Assembly: GCF_000308455.1 (NCBI RefSeq)
Contig: NZ_BAFP01000117.1
Coordinates: 35,343 to 99,342, forward strand
Reading direction: 5' to 3'
Source of the DNA: Nocardia abscessus NBRC 100374
GTDB taxonomy: Bacteria > Actinomycetota > Actinomycetes > Mycobacteriales > Mycobacteriaceae
Length of the DNA: 64,000 nt
Made by a program: the position numbers and the translations under genes. This document shows, in pieces, positions 7,586 through 15,949 of the stretch (positions are counted from its first letter, which is position 1; every line of letters begins with the position of its first letter). The notes under the pieces were generated by a model. It was not told the origin of the DNA. It worked only from the letters and a program-made list of their open reading frames with translations, and did not search any database.

Positions 7586-9484
7586 CTACAGCGCCGCGCG
7601 GTCGCGCGCCTTGCGCCGCGACAGTTCCCGCGCGCGCTCGTTCGCCCCGAGGATCACCTTGCGCACCCGGACCACTTCCGGGGTGACCTCCACGCACTCG
7701 TCGACGGCGCAGAACTCCATCGCGCCTTCGAGATCCAGTTGCAGCGGCTTGGCCAGGGTCTCGATCACGTCGGCGGTCGAGCTGCGCATGTTGGTCAGCT
7801 TCTTCTCCCGAGTGACGTTGATGTCGAGATCCTCCGCACGGGGATTCACGCCGACCACATGTCCCTCGTAGGTGTCCGCGCCGGGCTCCACGAAGAACTG
7901 CCCGCGGTCGGCCAGCTGGATCATCGCGAACGGCGTCACGGTGCCCGACCGGTCCGAGACCAGCGAGCCGGTGTGCCGGGCCCGGATCTCGCCCGCCCAC
8001 GGCGCGTAGCCGTGCGACACCGCGTTGGCGATGCCGGTGCCGCGGGTCTCGGTGAGGAAGTCGGTGCGGAAGCCGATCAGACCGCGCGAGGGGACGATGA
8101 ACTCCATGCGCACCCAGCCCGCGGCGTGGTTGCTCATCTGCACCATCTTGCCCTTGCGCGCGGCCAGCAGCTGGGTGATCGCGCCGAGGTACTCGTCGGG
8201 GCAGTCGATGGTCAGCTCTTCGTACGGCTCGTGCACCTTGCCGTCGACCTGCTTGGTGACCACCTGCGGCTTGCCGACGGTCAGCTCGAAGCCCTCGCGG
8301 CGCATGGTCTCGACCAGGATGGCCAGCGCCAGCTCACCACGGCCCTGCACCTCCCAGGCATCCGGGCGGCCGATGTCGAGCACGCGCAGCGACACGTTGC
8401 CGACCAGCTCCTGATCCAGGCGCGCCTTCACCATGCGGGCGGTCAGCTTGTGGCCCTGCACCCGGCCGACCAGCGGCGAGGTATTGGTGCCGATGGTGAC
8501 CGAGATGGCCGGCTCGTCGACGGTGATACGCGGCAGCGCGACGGGTTCGTCGATGTCGGCGAGGGTGTCGCCGATCATGATCTCCGGAATGCCCGCGATG
8601 GCGACGATGTCGCCCGCCACGGCGAGTTCACCGGGCTGACGCTCCACGCCGATCGTCTGCAGCAGTTCGGTGATCTTCACCTGCTTGACGCCGTCGGCGT
8701 GCATCCACGCCACGTTCTGGCCCTTGCGCAGTTCGCCGTTGTGGATGCGGACCAGCGCGAGGCGGCCGAGGAACGCCGAGGCGTCCAGGTTGGTGACATG
8801 CGCCTGCAGCGGCGCGGTCGCATCACCCTTCGGCGCCGGGATGTGTTCGAGCAGCACGTCGAACAGCGCGTCGAGATTCTCGGCGGCGGGGGCGTTGCCG
8901 TTCTCCGGGCGTTCCTTGGATGCCTTGCCTTCTCGCCCGGAGGCGTACAGCACCGGAAGGTCGAGCGCGAGCTCGGCGGCCTCGGCGGCGGCGTCGTCCA
9001 GATCGGAGGCCAGGTCCAGCAGCAGGTCGTGGCTTTCCTCCACGACCTCCTCGATGCGGGCGTCGGGGCGGTCGGTCTTGTTGACCACCAGGATCACCGG
9101 CAGCGACGCGGCCAGCGCCTTGCGCAGCACGAACCGGGTCTGCGGCAACGGTCCCTCGGACGCGTCGACCAGCAGCACGACGCCGTCCACCATGGACAGG
9201 CCGCGTTCGACCTCGCCGCCGAAGTCGGCGTGACCCGGGGTATCGATGACGTTGATGACGGTGACCGAGCCATCCGGATGATGCCGGTGCACCGCTGTGT
9301 TCTTGGCGAGAATGGTGATGCCCTTCTCGCGTTCCAGATCTCCGGAGTCCATCACGCGATCGACGGGCTCGGCCCGCTCGGCGAAGGCGCCCGACTGGCG
9401 CAGCATGGCGTCGACCAGGGTCGTCTTGCCGTGGTCGACGTGGGCCACGATGGCGACGTTGCGGAAATCGCGTGCAGACGACAC
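7586..9484 (-). CDS. typA: Translational GTPase TypA/BipA
   Basis: TypA is a ribosome-binding GTPase of the EF-G family used in stress and cold adaptation. The 632-residue protein has the G1 loop AHVDHGKTT at residues 14-22, the switch region with GITI, the DTPGHADF motif and NKTD in the G domain, then EF-G-like domains II, III and V and the BipA C-terminal domain. The length is normal for the family. The start is the GTG at 9484. A strong hairpin follows the stop. Confidence 0.97.
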   Translation of the reverse strand: MSSARDFRNVAIVAHVDHGKTTLVDAMLRQSGAFAERAEPVDRVMDSGDLEREKGITILAKNTAVHRHHPDGSVTVINVIDTPGHADFGGEVERGLSMVDGVVLLVDASEGPLPQTRFVLRKALAASLPVILVVNKTDRPDARIEEVVEESHDLLLDLASDLDDAAAEAAELALDLPVLYASGREGKASKERPENGNAPAAENLDALFDVLLEHIPAPKGDATAPLQAHVTNLDASAFLGRLALVRIHNGELRKGQNVAWMHADGVKQVKITELLQTIGVERQPGELAVAGDIVAIAGIPEIMIGDTLADIDEPVALPRITVDEPAISVTIGTNTSPLVGRVQGHKLTARMVKARLDQELVGNVSLRVLDIGRPDAWEVQGRGELALAILVETMRREGFELTVGKPQVVTKQVDGKVHEPYEELTIDCPDEYLGAITQLLAARKGKMVQMSNHAAGWVRMEFIVPSRGLIGFRTDFLTETRGTGIANAVSHGYAPWAGEIRARHTGSLVSDRSGTVTPFAMIQLADRGQFFVEPGADTYEGHVVGVNPRAEDLDINVTREKKLTNMRSSTADVIETLAKPLQLDLEGAMEFCAVDECVEVTPEVVRVRKVILGANERARELSRRKARDRAAL

Positions 9485-9696
9485 GCCTGAATCCTCCTGC
9501 TGTTCGGTGTGGGGCGCCGACGATGCTCGATGTCCGGCGTGAGTGGACCCTACGTGGTTACGCAGGCAGCCGCCTCCGGGTCCTGACGCTCACGCCGGGC
9601 TCCTTGCAAACGGGTGGAGAATCGAAACTCACCGGGCATCGCGGCCAAATACACCCTACCGGCAGTCGGTTTCGCCCTGCGTTTCAGGCTTTGTAG

Positions 9697-9715
9697 TTAG
9701 GGTAAGCTAACCCCC
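9697..9715 (+). promoter_or_regulatory. IdeR/DtxR-like iron box overlapping a leaderless -10
   Basis: The 19 bases TTAGGGTAAGCTAACCCCC match 14 of 19 positions of the IdeR/DtxR consensus as I remember it. The hexamer TAAGCT (9703-9708) inside the box has the form of an actinobacterial -10 element and is followed by exactly seven bases and then the GTG start at 9716. The mRNA would therefore be leaderless, and a bound repressor would cover the promoter directly. Confidence 0.6.
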
Positions 9716-9892
9716 GTGGGCAAGGTCAAAGCAAAGAAGGTTTCGAGCCTGAAACCGAAGAAGAAGTGCTGTCGGAAGAAGACGCGCTGCTTGAAGTGCC
9801 CCGTGGTCATCATGCGGATGAAGAAGTGCGAAGCAGCCGGAGTCACCGGCAAGGATCTGAAGAAGGCACTCAAGCAGGCGCGTGCAGCCTGA
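9716..9892 (+). CDS. Small Cys/Lys-rich basic protein, 58 residues
   Basis: The GTG at 9716 opens a 58-codon frame. The product has 17 lysines and five cysteines arranged as CC (18-19), C25-x2-C28 and C38, so it is very basic and could bind a metal or nucleic acid. No signal peptide or membrane segment is present. The pattern KKKCCRxKxRCxxCPVV resembles a small protein I believe is widespread in mycolata, but I cannot name a function. Control by the iron box just upstream suggests expression when iron is scarce. It is followed by phhB with its own ribosome binding site. Confidence 0.75.
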   Translation: MGKVKAKKVSSLKPKKKCCRKKTRCLKCPVVIMRMKKCEAAGVTGKDLKKALKQARAA

Positions 9893-9944
9893 CCCCCGCC
9901 GCCACCCTTTCCGGGGCGGCCCGAGGCGAGTAGCAAGGAGTGTT

Positions 9945-10232
9945 ATGGCCCAGCAGACACTGCTTTCCGATACCGAGATCGCCGAGGCTCTCACCGAACT
10001 GCCGGACTGGACCAGATCAGGGGACAACCTGGTCCGCACTGTCCAAGCGCCCACCTTTCCCGCGGGCATCGAACTCGTGCGCCGGGTCGCCGAGGCCGCG
10101 GAGGAGGCCGATCACCACCCCGACATCGACATCCGCTGGCGCAAAGTCACCTTCAGTCTGTCCACCCATTCCGCGGGCGGGCTCACCGCGCTGGACGTCG
10201 CCCTGGCGCACGAGATAGATCGGTTGTGTTGA
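9945..10232 (+). CDS. Pterin-4-alpha-carbinolamine dehydratase
   Basis: This 95-residue enzyme dehydrates 4a-hydroxytetrahydropterin, or acts in folate-like cofactor repair in bacteria lacking phenylalanine hydroxylase. It has the family motif ExADHHPDIDIRW with the two catalytic histidines and the normal length. The ATG start at 9945 has a good AAGGAG site. The position beside pimE matches Rv1159A beside Rv1159 as I recall. Its last codons and stop lie inside a dispersed repeat (10219-10341). Confidence 0.9.
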   Translation: MAQQTLLSDTEIAEALTELPDWTRSGDNLVRTVQAPTFPAGIELVRRVAEAAEEADHHPDIDIRWRKVTFSLSTHSAGGLTALDVALAHEIDRLC

Positions 10233-10341
10233 ATTTGCCGCGACTTCGTCGCGGCGGGTTCGCGGCCCTCTTGTGGCTCGTGTCCGAGCGAGGCCTCGAA
10301 CGGCACATGCTCGCTCTCGCTTCGCTCGAAACCGAGGGTCG
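10219..10341. repeat. Dispersed intergenic repeat, copy A
   Basis: This copy runs from TCGGTTGT to GAGGGTCG and covers the end of the pterin dehydratase gene. It opens with a perfect hairpin GCCGCGAC-ttc-GTCGCGGC (10237-10255), followed by the shared core TTCGCGGCCC, GTCCGAGCG, CGAACGGC and ATGCTCG, and ends with CTCGAAACCG. A longer copy lies at 13306-13485. The first stem differs in sequence between copies but stays fully paired in both. Confidence 0.75.
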
Positions 10342-10453
10342 GGCCGCGGTGTTGCGGGCGACGGGCAGTCGGACTTCTCCGCTGTTATCGCGCCGAGCCC
10401 GGGACCGGAACCAGCCCTGAAGATCACGTTCGAGCACAAGCGGGCGGTGGCAT

Positions 10454-11764
10454 TTATGCGGCGCGCGCGGGCCCTTCGGTCGGTACGCGCGTTTCCTCGT
10501 GCGGGCCCGAGCGGGCATGCCGGGGCCCGAAGCGCATCACCCAGAGGTAGAAGACCACGACGCCGAGCACGTCGACGGCGCCGAGCCAGGACAGGACGCC
10601 CGGGCGGGAGATGGTCCAGATCGAATCCTGGAAGAACGACAGCACCCACGGCACGCCGACGAGCATGGTCACCAGCCAGTATCCGGCCAAGATCCGCGCG
10701 CCGGGCGCCCGGCGCAGCGGCCCGTAGAGCAGCCAGAGCACCGTCGGCAGCAGCCACACCCAGTGATGCGACCACGAGATGGGCGAGATCATCAGCCCGA
10801 ACAGTTGCACCACGATCAGCGTGCCGAGCCGGTCGTCGGGGGCGAGCGCGCGCCAGGCCAGGAATGCCAGCGCCGCGACCAGGACCACGGCCGCGATCCA
10901 CCACGGGCCGGATTCCACGTCGTGACCGAGGATCCGGCTCAGGGCGCCGCGCAACGACTGGTTCCACACCGAGCCCACCGGGCCGATCCGATCGGCGTCC
11001 CCGAGCAGCGTGCCGAAGTATCGGCGCGCCTCGGTCGGCGCGATCAGGAAGCTCACGCCGACCGTCGCGCCGAAGACCACCGCCGACCACGCCACGGTCC
11101 CCCAGCGCCTGCGCGCGACGAAATACAGGCCGGTGATCGCGGGCGTCAGCTTGATGCCCGCGACGATCCCGACCAGTCCGCCGGAGATCCACCACCGCGA
11201 ACTGCGCACCGCGAGCATCCCGCCGAGTACCAGGAACACATTGACCTGGCCATAGTCCATCGTGGTCCGCACCGGCTCCAGCCATAGCCCGAGCGCGGTC
11301 CAGCCGACGGTTGCGGCCCGCCACTGCGGCGTGCGCAGCCGCTGCGCGCCGAACATCAGCTCGAAAGCGATGTGCACCACCGCGTACAGTGCAGCGGCGA
11401 TGGCCAGCAACCAGGCCACCGCGACCACCGTGAACGGCAGATAGTGCAGCGGGAAGAAGACCAGCGCCGCGAACGGCGGATAGGTGAAGGGCAGCGGGAA
11501 GTCCGGCGTCTTCTCCGCATAGGTGAAGTCGTAGAGCTGATCGGTCAGCAGCGCGGCCGACCCACCGACGTAGACGTGCAGGTCGACCAGGTTCATCCCA
11601 TTCGGGGACAACAGCATCCAGAGCAGCCGGGCCAGCACGGACAGGCCGAGCATCGACACAGCCCATCGGAGGTGACGATTCAAATCGCTGGCTTTCGGCT
11701 CGGGTGCGGTGCGTCGGTTCGGCGCGCCCGGACTTCGATGTTCTGGCGACAGCGCGGACGGCAC
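10454..11764 (-). CDS. pimE: Polyprenol-phosphate-mannose mannosyltransferase PimE
   Basis: PimE is a GT87/GT-C membrane enzyme that adds an alpha-1,2-mannose to phosphatidylinositol mannosides on the outer face of the plasma membrane, using polyprenyl-phosphate mannose. The 436-residue protein has about ten transmembrane segments and the first-loop motif NLVDLHVYVGG (near residue 60) whose Asp is the catalytic residue in characterised PimE. The GTG at 11764 follows a possible -10 TAATCT by five bases, so the mRNA may be leaderless. The location beside phhB supports the call. Confidence 0.87.
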   Translation of the reverse strand: MPSALSPEHRSPGAPNRRTAPEPKASDLNRHLRWAVSMLGLSVLARLLWMLLSPNGMNLVDLHVYVGGSAALLTDQLYDFTYAEKTPDFPLPFTYPPFAALVFFPLHYLPFTVVAVAWLLAIAAALYAVVHIAFELMFGAQRLRTPQWRAATVGWTALGLWLEPVRTTMDYGQVNVFLVLGGMLAVRSSRWWISGGLVGIVAGIKLTPAITGLYFVARRRWGTVAWSAVVFGATVGVSFLIAPTEARRYFGTLLGDADRIGPVGSVWNQSLRGALSRILGHDVESGPWWIAAVVLVAALAFLAWRALAPDDRLGTLIVVQLFGLMISPISWSHHWVWLLPTVLWLLYGPLRRAPGARILAGYWLVTMLVGVPWVLSFFQDSIWTISRPGVLSWLGAVDVLGVVVFYLWVMRFGPRHARSGPHEETRVPTEGPARAA

Positions 11765-12003
11765 GGATTAGATTAACCGCAGCGCGAATGCGGTCGGCGC
11801 ACCCCTGGAACCACCGGTAACATTTGCATCAACTTTCACACCAGTAACACAAAGGCGCGGTATGTTCTGCTAACACTGATCGCCCCCGGCGCCTTTCGGA
11901 CGCCGCGGCTGTACACGTAGCCGCAATGTCCCTAGAGTGACCCCGAAACGATGGCTTTTAGCAATCGAACCCAGATGTACCCGAGGTAAGGACGGCCAGA
12001 CCA

Positions 12004-12804
12004 GTGCTTCGCACCCGAGGATCGCGGATCGCATTGTCCGCACTCGCCATCGCGGCGAGTGCCACGCTCGCCGCGCCGACGACAGCAATCGCGGCCCCCG
12101 CGACCGCCCCCGCGGCGACAACGAACAGCGTTCCCATGGTTCCCGAAGGTGTTCCGGTGGATGCGCTGGCCGCGCTCGCCCCAGCCATAGTCGGCGCCAT
12201 CGCGGGCCCCGCGGATATCGCGGGCCCTGCCGGTATCGCCGGACCGCAGTCGGCCATCCTGGATCAGGCGCGCAGGCTGTTGGCCACCTTGAACCTGCCG
12301 CCGCAGATCAAGTCCACACTGGAGCGGATCATCACCTTCCTGGACGGCAGCGGTGGCGGTGGCCCCGAGGTGCCGCAGGACGGCCCGGTGATCGCACAGT
12401 TCCTGTACCCGACCATCGGCAAGGGCTGCATCGGCCCGACCTCCGACTCCGTCGGCACCGCGCTGGCCGTGCCCGGCCCGGCCACGCTGCCGCCGCCGGG
12501 ACCGCAGGCCGGTCAGACCGGGTTCGTCTTCACCGCCCTCGGCACCAAGTCGCCGACGCCGGTGCAGAACCCGCCGATGACGGTGCAGTGGCTCAACCTC
12601 GACACCCGCCAGTCCGGCGTCCAGCCGCTGACCGATGAGGCCAAGATCAACCCCGACGGGCCCGCCACGTTGTCCGCGATCGCCGACACCGGCTTCGGCC
12701 GTGTCGTCGCGGTCGTCTCCGGTTCGCTGACCACCAAGTCCGGTGAAGACGCGCCGCGGACCTGCTCGTTCCTGCCGACGCTCGGATTCTTCACCGTAGG
12801 CTGA
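12004..12804 (+). CDS. Secreted Ala/Pro-rich protein (Rv1157c/Rv1158c-like)
   Basis: This 266-residue protein has a clear Sec signal peptide (residues 1-30, cleavage near AIAAPA), then a Pro/Ala/Gly-rich stretch with repeated IAGPA units and a compact C-terminal domain with two cysteines (near residues 140 and 258) that may form a disulfide. The position beside pimE matches the mycobacterial Rv1157c/Rv1158c secreted proteins. The function is unknown. The start is the GTG at 12004. A strong terminator hairpin follows. Confidence 0.8.
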   Translation: MLRTRGSRIALSALAIAASATLAAPTTAIAAPATAPAATTNSVPMVPEGVPVDALAALAPAIVGAIAGPADIAGPAGIAGPQSAILDQARRLLATLNLPPQIKSTLERIITFLDGSGGGGPEVPQDGPVIAQFLYPTIGKGCIGPTSDSVGTALAVPGPATLPPPGPQAGQTGFVFTALGTKSPTPVQNPPMTVQWLNLDTRQSGVQPLTDEAKINPDGPATLSAIADTGFGRVVAVVSGSLTTKSGEDAPRTCSFLPTLGFFTVG

Positions 12805-12814
12805 GCCTTCCCGG

Positions 12815-12849
12815 CGAGGGCGGCGATCCCATCGGGATCGCCGCCCTCG
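12815..12849 (+). terminator. Terminator hairpin, 16-bp perfect stem
   Basis: CGAGGGCGGCGATCCC at 12815-12830 pairs fully with 12834-12849 across a three-base loop, 11 bases after the preceding stop. It is among the strongest hairpins in the window and lacks a T-run. Confidence 0.8.
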
Positions 12850-12925
12850 TCGTTCGCCGCGAAGACCTCCGACAGATCCGCCGCCTCGCCCCACGAGCGG
12901 TCCGGACTGTGGTAGACCGCTAACT

Positions 12926-13303
12926 ATGGCGACCACCGATTACTCGAAATCCACGGCCTGTTCGACACGGCCGGGTCATTCGATCCGGAGCAGGCGCTCA
13001 CACCGATCCATCCTGTCGATACGCTCGGAAGGGTCGATACTGTCCATCGGATCGGCCTACTCCATCCTGTCCATCGGCAGCGTCGGCTCGGTGCTGTCGA
13101 TCGGGTCGGTGGGGTCGTTCGGGTCGGCGATCTCGTCGTTCTCCTTCGCCAGCCTCGGCTCCGCGTTCTCCGGCGTGTCCCGGTGGTCGCTGTTCTCCTG
13201 GCTCGGCGACCACGAAGCGCCGGACAGCCGCCCGACGCTGCGCGTCGTCCCGGACGACGAACCCGACTTGCGCGTCGCACCGATGAGCCACTGCCAGACG
13301 TAG
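12926..13303 (+). CDS. Ser/Gly/Ile nonapeptide-repeat protein
   Basis: This 125-residue protein is unusual. After a basic N-terminus with RSRRSHR, residues 28-63 hold four exact-length copies of the nonapeptide S-[IV]-L-S-I-[GR]-S-x-[GY], followed by a decayed Ser/Gly/Phe stretch to about residue 82 and a polar C-terminus with RVVPDDEPDLRVAP. There is no signal peptide. Strict repeats with regularly spaced Ile/Leu and small residues could form a short beta-solenoid or an assembling scaffold; this is inference. I have a vague memory of similar proteins in mycobacteria but no function. The ATG at 12926 has a weak ribosome site and the stop abuts repeat copy B. Confidence 0.7.
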   Translation: MATTDYSKSTACSTRPGHSIRSRRSHRSILSIRSEGSILSIGSAYSILSIGSVGSVLSIGSVGSFGSAISSFSFASLGSAFSGVSRWSLFSWLGDHEAPDSRPTLRVVPDDEPDLRVAPMSHCQT

Positions 13304-13305
13304 GT

Positions 13306-13485
13306 CGGTTGTTTGGCAGTGTTCGATTTGCAGCGCCTGCGGCGCTGCGTGTTCGCGGCCCCTTTATGGCTCGCGTCCGAGCGACCGCCGCTGGCGACTT
13401 CGTCGCGGACGCGGCGGCCGCTCGGACGCGAGCCGGGCCGCGAACGGCGCATGCTCGATCTCGCTCCGCTCGAAACCGTGGGTCG
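13306..13485. repeat. Dispersed intergenic repeat, copy B (long form)
   Basis: This copy shares the order of blocks with copy A (10219-10341) but carries about 57 extra bases. The first hairpin is GCAGCGCC-tgc-GGCGCTGC (13330-13348). A second, 16-bp perfect stem pairs 13368-13383 with 13419-13434 and encloses a smaller GGCGACttcGTCGC-type hairpin. The 213 bases after it, up to 13698, show no gene or signal that I can support. Confidence 0.75.
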
Positions 13486-13698
13486 AGGTCAGCAGGGCGC
13501 GAGAGGTGGTAGACGCACGATCGGGGGGTTGCCGATGCCTTCGTTCGCCAACGGCGCTCCGAGTTGCTTCGCTCGTAACACGTGGCTGGGCCGATGCTGG
13601 GCGCCTGAATACGTGCCGCGATACCCACTGGCGCGTGGGGGAACGTCACGGATTCTGGGATATTCGAGGCACGGCGGTCGGCAGACCGGGATTCCGTT

Positions 13699-14412
13699 TC
13701 ACCACTGCCCGTACTCGGGCGTGAGCACATTGTTCACATCGATCCCCACCCCGTCGATGGATCGTTTGTCGATCTCGAACTGGTGCAGATGGGCGGTGGG
13801 GTGCACGAAGCCCTTCGGGGTGCCCCAATTGTGCTGCCAGTACCAGGAACACAATCCCGCCGTCTGGGCCAGCTCGATGGTCGGGGTGTTCGCGTAGACG
13901 CCGGTGTTCTCCTTGCCGAGCACGGACTGCCAGCCCAGCAGGTACGGCGCGATCATGGTGGCGAAGTCGACCGGGGAGGGGTTGTCGTCGATGGACGCGT
14001 AGATCGGCACGTTGTCGGGGCCACCTGCGGCGCGGTGCAGCGCGAGCCCGCGCTCGGCGTGCCGCTTGCCCGCCTCCAGCCCGCCGCGCCAGTCCGCGGA
14101 CGGCCCCTTGCCGAACTGGTAGCACGAAACGATCTGCAGACCCGCCGCTTTGAGGTCGTCGACCTCGGCGGAGCGTAGCGGTTTGCCCACCATCCACTCG
14201 GCCCCGGGCCTGCGATCGGATACATAGCGGATCACGCCGAGATGTCCCGCGTCCCGGATCGCCGCGGCCGAGGGCACGCCGCCCGCGTAATCGATCAGGG
14301 TGCCGAGCGAGGGCCGGGCGGAGGCCGGGGCCGCTGCCGCGGTCACGCCGACCACGGCCGCGGCGGCCGCGTAGGCGAACAGATCACGCCGGGACACCGA
14401 GCTGGAACGCAT
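13699..14412 (-). CDS. Tat-exported DUF1906 glycoside-hydrolase-like protein
   Basis: The 237-residue protein begins with a twin-arginine signal (SRRDLF at residues 7-12, hydrophobic core to about 33) and continues into a DUF1906 domain, the TIM-barrel fold of M. tuberculosis Rv2525c and of GH25-like enzymes. Landmarks are GTLIDYAGG, RYVSDRRPG and SIDDNP. It acts outside the membrane, probably on the cell wall; a substrate is not known. The ATG at 14412 is chosen because it places the Tat motif correctly. It lies near another wall-active candidate, the CHAP protein at 15950. Confidence 0.88.
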   Translation of the reverse strand: MRSSSVSRRDLFAYAAAAAVVGVTAAAAPASARPSLGTLIDYAGGVPSAAAIRDAGHLGVIRYVSDRRPGAEWMVGKPLRSAEVDDLKAAGLQIVSCYQFGKGPSADWRGGLEAGKRHAERGLALHRAAGGPDNVPIYASIDDNPSPVDFATMIAPYLLGWQSVLGKENTGVYANTPTIELAQTAGLCSWYWQHNWGTPKGFVHPTAHLHQFEIDKRSIDGVGIDVNNVLTPEYGQW

Positions 14413-14591
14413 CGTGGACTCCTTCGCGCAACCCCGACCTGGATAGCAGCGTGCCCGGCGCACCTTCCCCATACCTGATGCGCGCCGGGAGCCTCGAACG
14501 TGAACTCATTTCACCACATTCACATCAGAACCGCTAGACCCAGGAGAAACACGTTTCACATTTGCCCCAGAAGCAAACGTCGTACCGATAC

Positions 14592-15719
14592 TCAGGCGAC
14601 GCCGTCGATGCGCGCGGCGACGTCGATGGTGCGCATCGCCGGATCGGCCAGCTCTTTGCGGATCACCGCCGCTACCTGCGCCACCACCTGCTTCTTGATC
14701 CCGGCGAGCGCACCGAGGGCGGCTGCTCGCGCGCCGTGCGCGGTGAACTCCATCCGGATGTCCGCCGGGTTCGGCGGCGGCACATCGATCACCACGCGCA
14801 ACGGGTCGGCGGCGCGGGCGGTGAGCACCAACGGCACCTCGACGTCGGCGCGATAGCGATTGGCTTTCAGCACGTCCACCGTGATGTCCAGGCTCACCGG
14901 CAAGATCAGGTCGAACGCGACCGGGTCCGCCGCTCGGTCCGCCAGTCGCGGTATCCGGACCGCGCCGCGGACGGTCACCACGACACCGGCACGCGGCCCC
15001 GTCCGCAGCGGCCCGACCTCGATCGGCCGGCCCGCCAACCGCTCCACGACGTCGTACACCCGTTCGCGCGTCACGATGCGGGAGAAGAATCGATGACCGA
15101 ACTCGCCGTAGCCGATCCAGTCGAACGCGGTCTTGTCCCGATGCGGCGAGCGCTTGCGCGCGACCATGGCCTCGACGTCGAACACCAGGCCGCGGCGGGT
15201 GTGCGGATCCGCCAGCATGGCGTTGACCCGGGAGGCGACCTCCCGCTGCACAACGCCCGCGATCGGGTCGAGCAGCCATTCCCATGACGAGTCCACCGCT
15301 TGGGCGCGCAGGACGAAGCTGATGTCGCGCTGGGTGATCGGCGGGATATCGATGACGATGAGCACGGGTTCTGCGGTGCGGGCGTGCAAGGTCAGATCTA
15401 TTTCGACCCTGGCCTCCAGGCGCAGCTTCCGGCCACCGAGCAGCACCTTCAGCGTGAGCGACACCGGGACGGTGACCTCGAAGGTCACGCGTGGCCCACT
15501 GTCCAGGACACGCGGAGTGCCGACCTTCCCCTCGGCGACGAAACCGGCGAGCCCGGCCGGGCCGATCGAAACCGGACCGATGGTGATGCCGCGGCCCGCC
15601 ATGCCCGAGACGGCGGACTCGATCCGCGCGGCGTTCACGGCGTGTGTGACGAAACGCTCACCGAACTCGGCGTAGTCGATCCAGCCGGGCGCACTACCCG
15701 CGTCGTCGGTCGGATGCAT
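14592..15719 (-). CDS. Two-repeat protein of unknown function (internal domain duplication)
   Basis: The 375-residue protein is made of two copies of one roughly 180-residue unit. Each begins WI(D/G)Y(A/G)EFG, contains a short helix, a (I/V)GPxxxGP turn, a VTVPVSL / LILPVSLDITV strand and a motif VIDIPP or VIDVPP, and ends in a helical stretch with VxREVA or IRKELA. No signal peptide or transmembrane segment is seen. The alternating strands recall lipid-binding SMP/LEA-like folds, which is only a guess. I know no named family. The ATG at 15719 is preferred; a GTG at 15761 would add 14 residues. Confidence 0.7.
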   Translation of the reverse strand: MHPTDDAGSAPGWIDYAEFGERFVTHAVNAARIESAVSGMAGRGITIGPVSIGPAGLAGFVAEGKVGTPRVLDSGPRVTFEVTVPVSLTLKVLLGGRKLRLEARVEIDLTLHARTAEPVLIVIDIPPITQRDISFVLRAQAVDSSWEWLLDPIAGVVQREVASRVNAMLADPHTRRGLVFDVEAMVARKRSPHRDKTAFDWIGYGEFGHRFFSRIVTRERVYDVVERLAGRPIEVGPLRTGPRAGVVVTVRGAVRIPRLADRAADPVAFDLILPVSLDITVDVLKANRYRADVEVPLVLTARAADPLRVVIDVPPPNPADIRMEFTAHGARAAALGALAGIKKQVVAQVAAVIRKELADPAMRTIDVAARIDGVA

Positions 15720-15949
15720 CAGTAGTCCCGGAACCCTCACCTCTCGATGGACACCCGACACGGTACGCGACCGATCTTGCCCCGCCCCGGAACGCGCTGC
15801 TGTGCCCGAGATCCCCGTCCTGCCGATGAGGGGGAAGCAGGGCGGGGACCGGCGACGGCGCTGCCGGGCGCCGCCGTCTCCATCGTAGGACTATTCGGCA
15901 CGCCGTTTCACCCGCATATCGGACAGCATCGGCTGCGGGAGGCGGGGCG

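Noticed and set aside
7051..7686. Plus-strand 211-codon frame between lpqW and typA
   Set aside because: No start signal or domain, and it runs antisense into the end of typA and its terminator.
7502..9490. A 662-codon open frame on the plus strand opposite typA
   Set aside because: It is the antisense shadow of a clear TypA gene; composition is His/Arg/Gln-rich with no recognisable domain, as expected in GC-rich DNA.
12926..13303. The 27-base DNA repeats in the nonapeptide gene considered as a CRISPR or minisatellite
   Set aside because: The repeats are imperfect at DNA level, in frame, and have no spacers; the protein repeat explains them.
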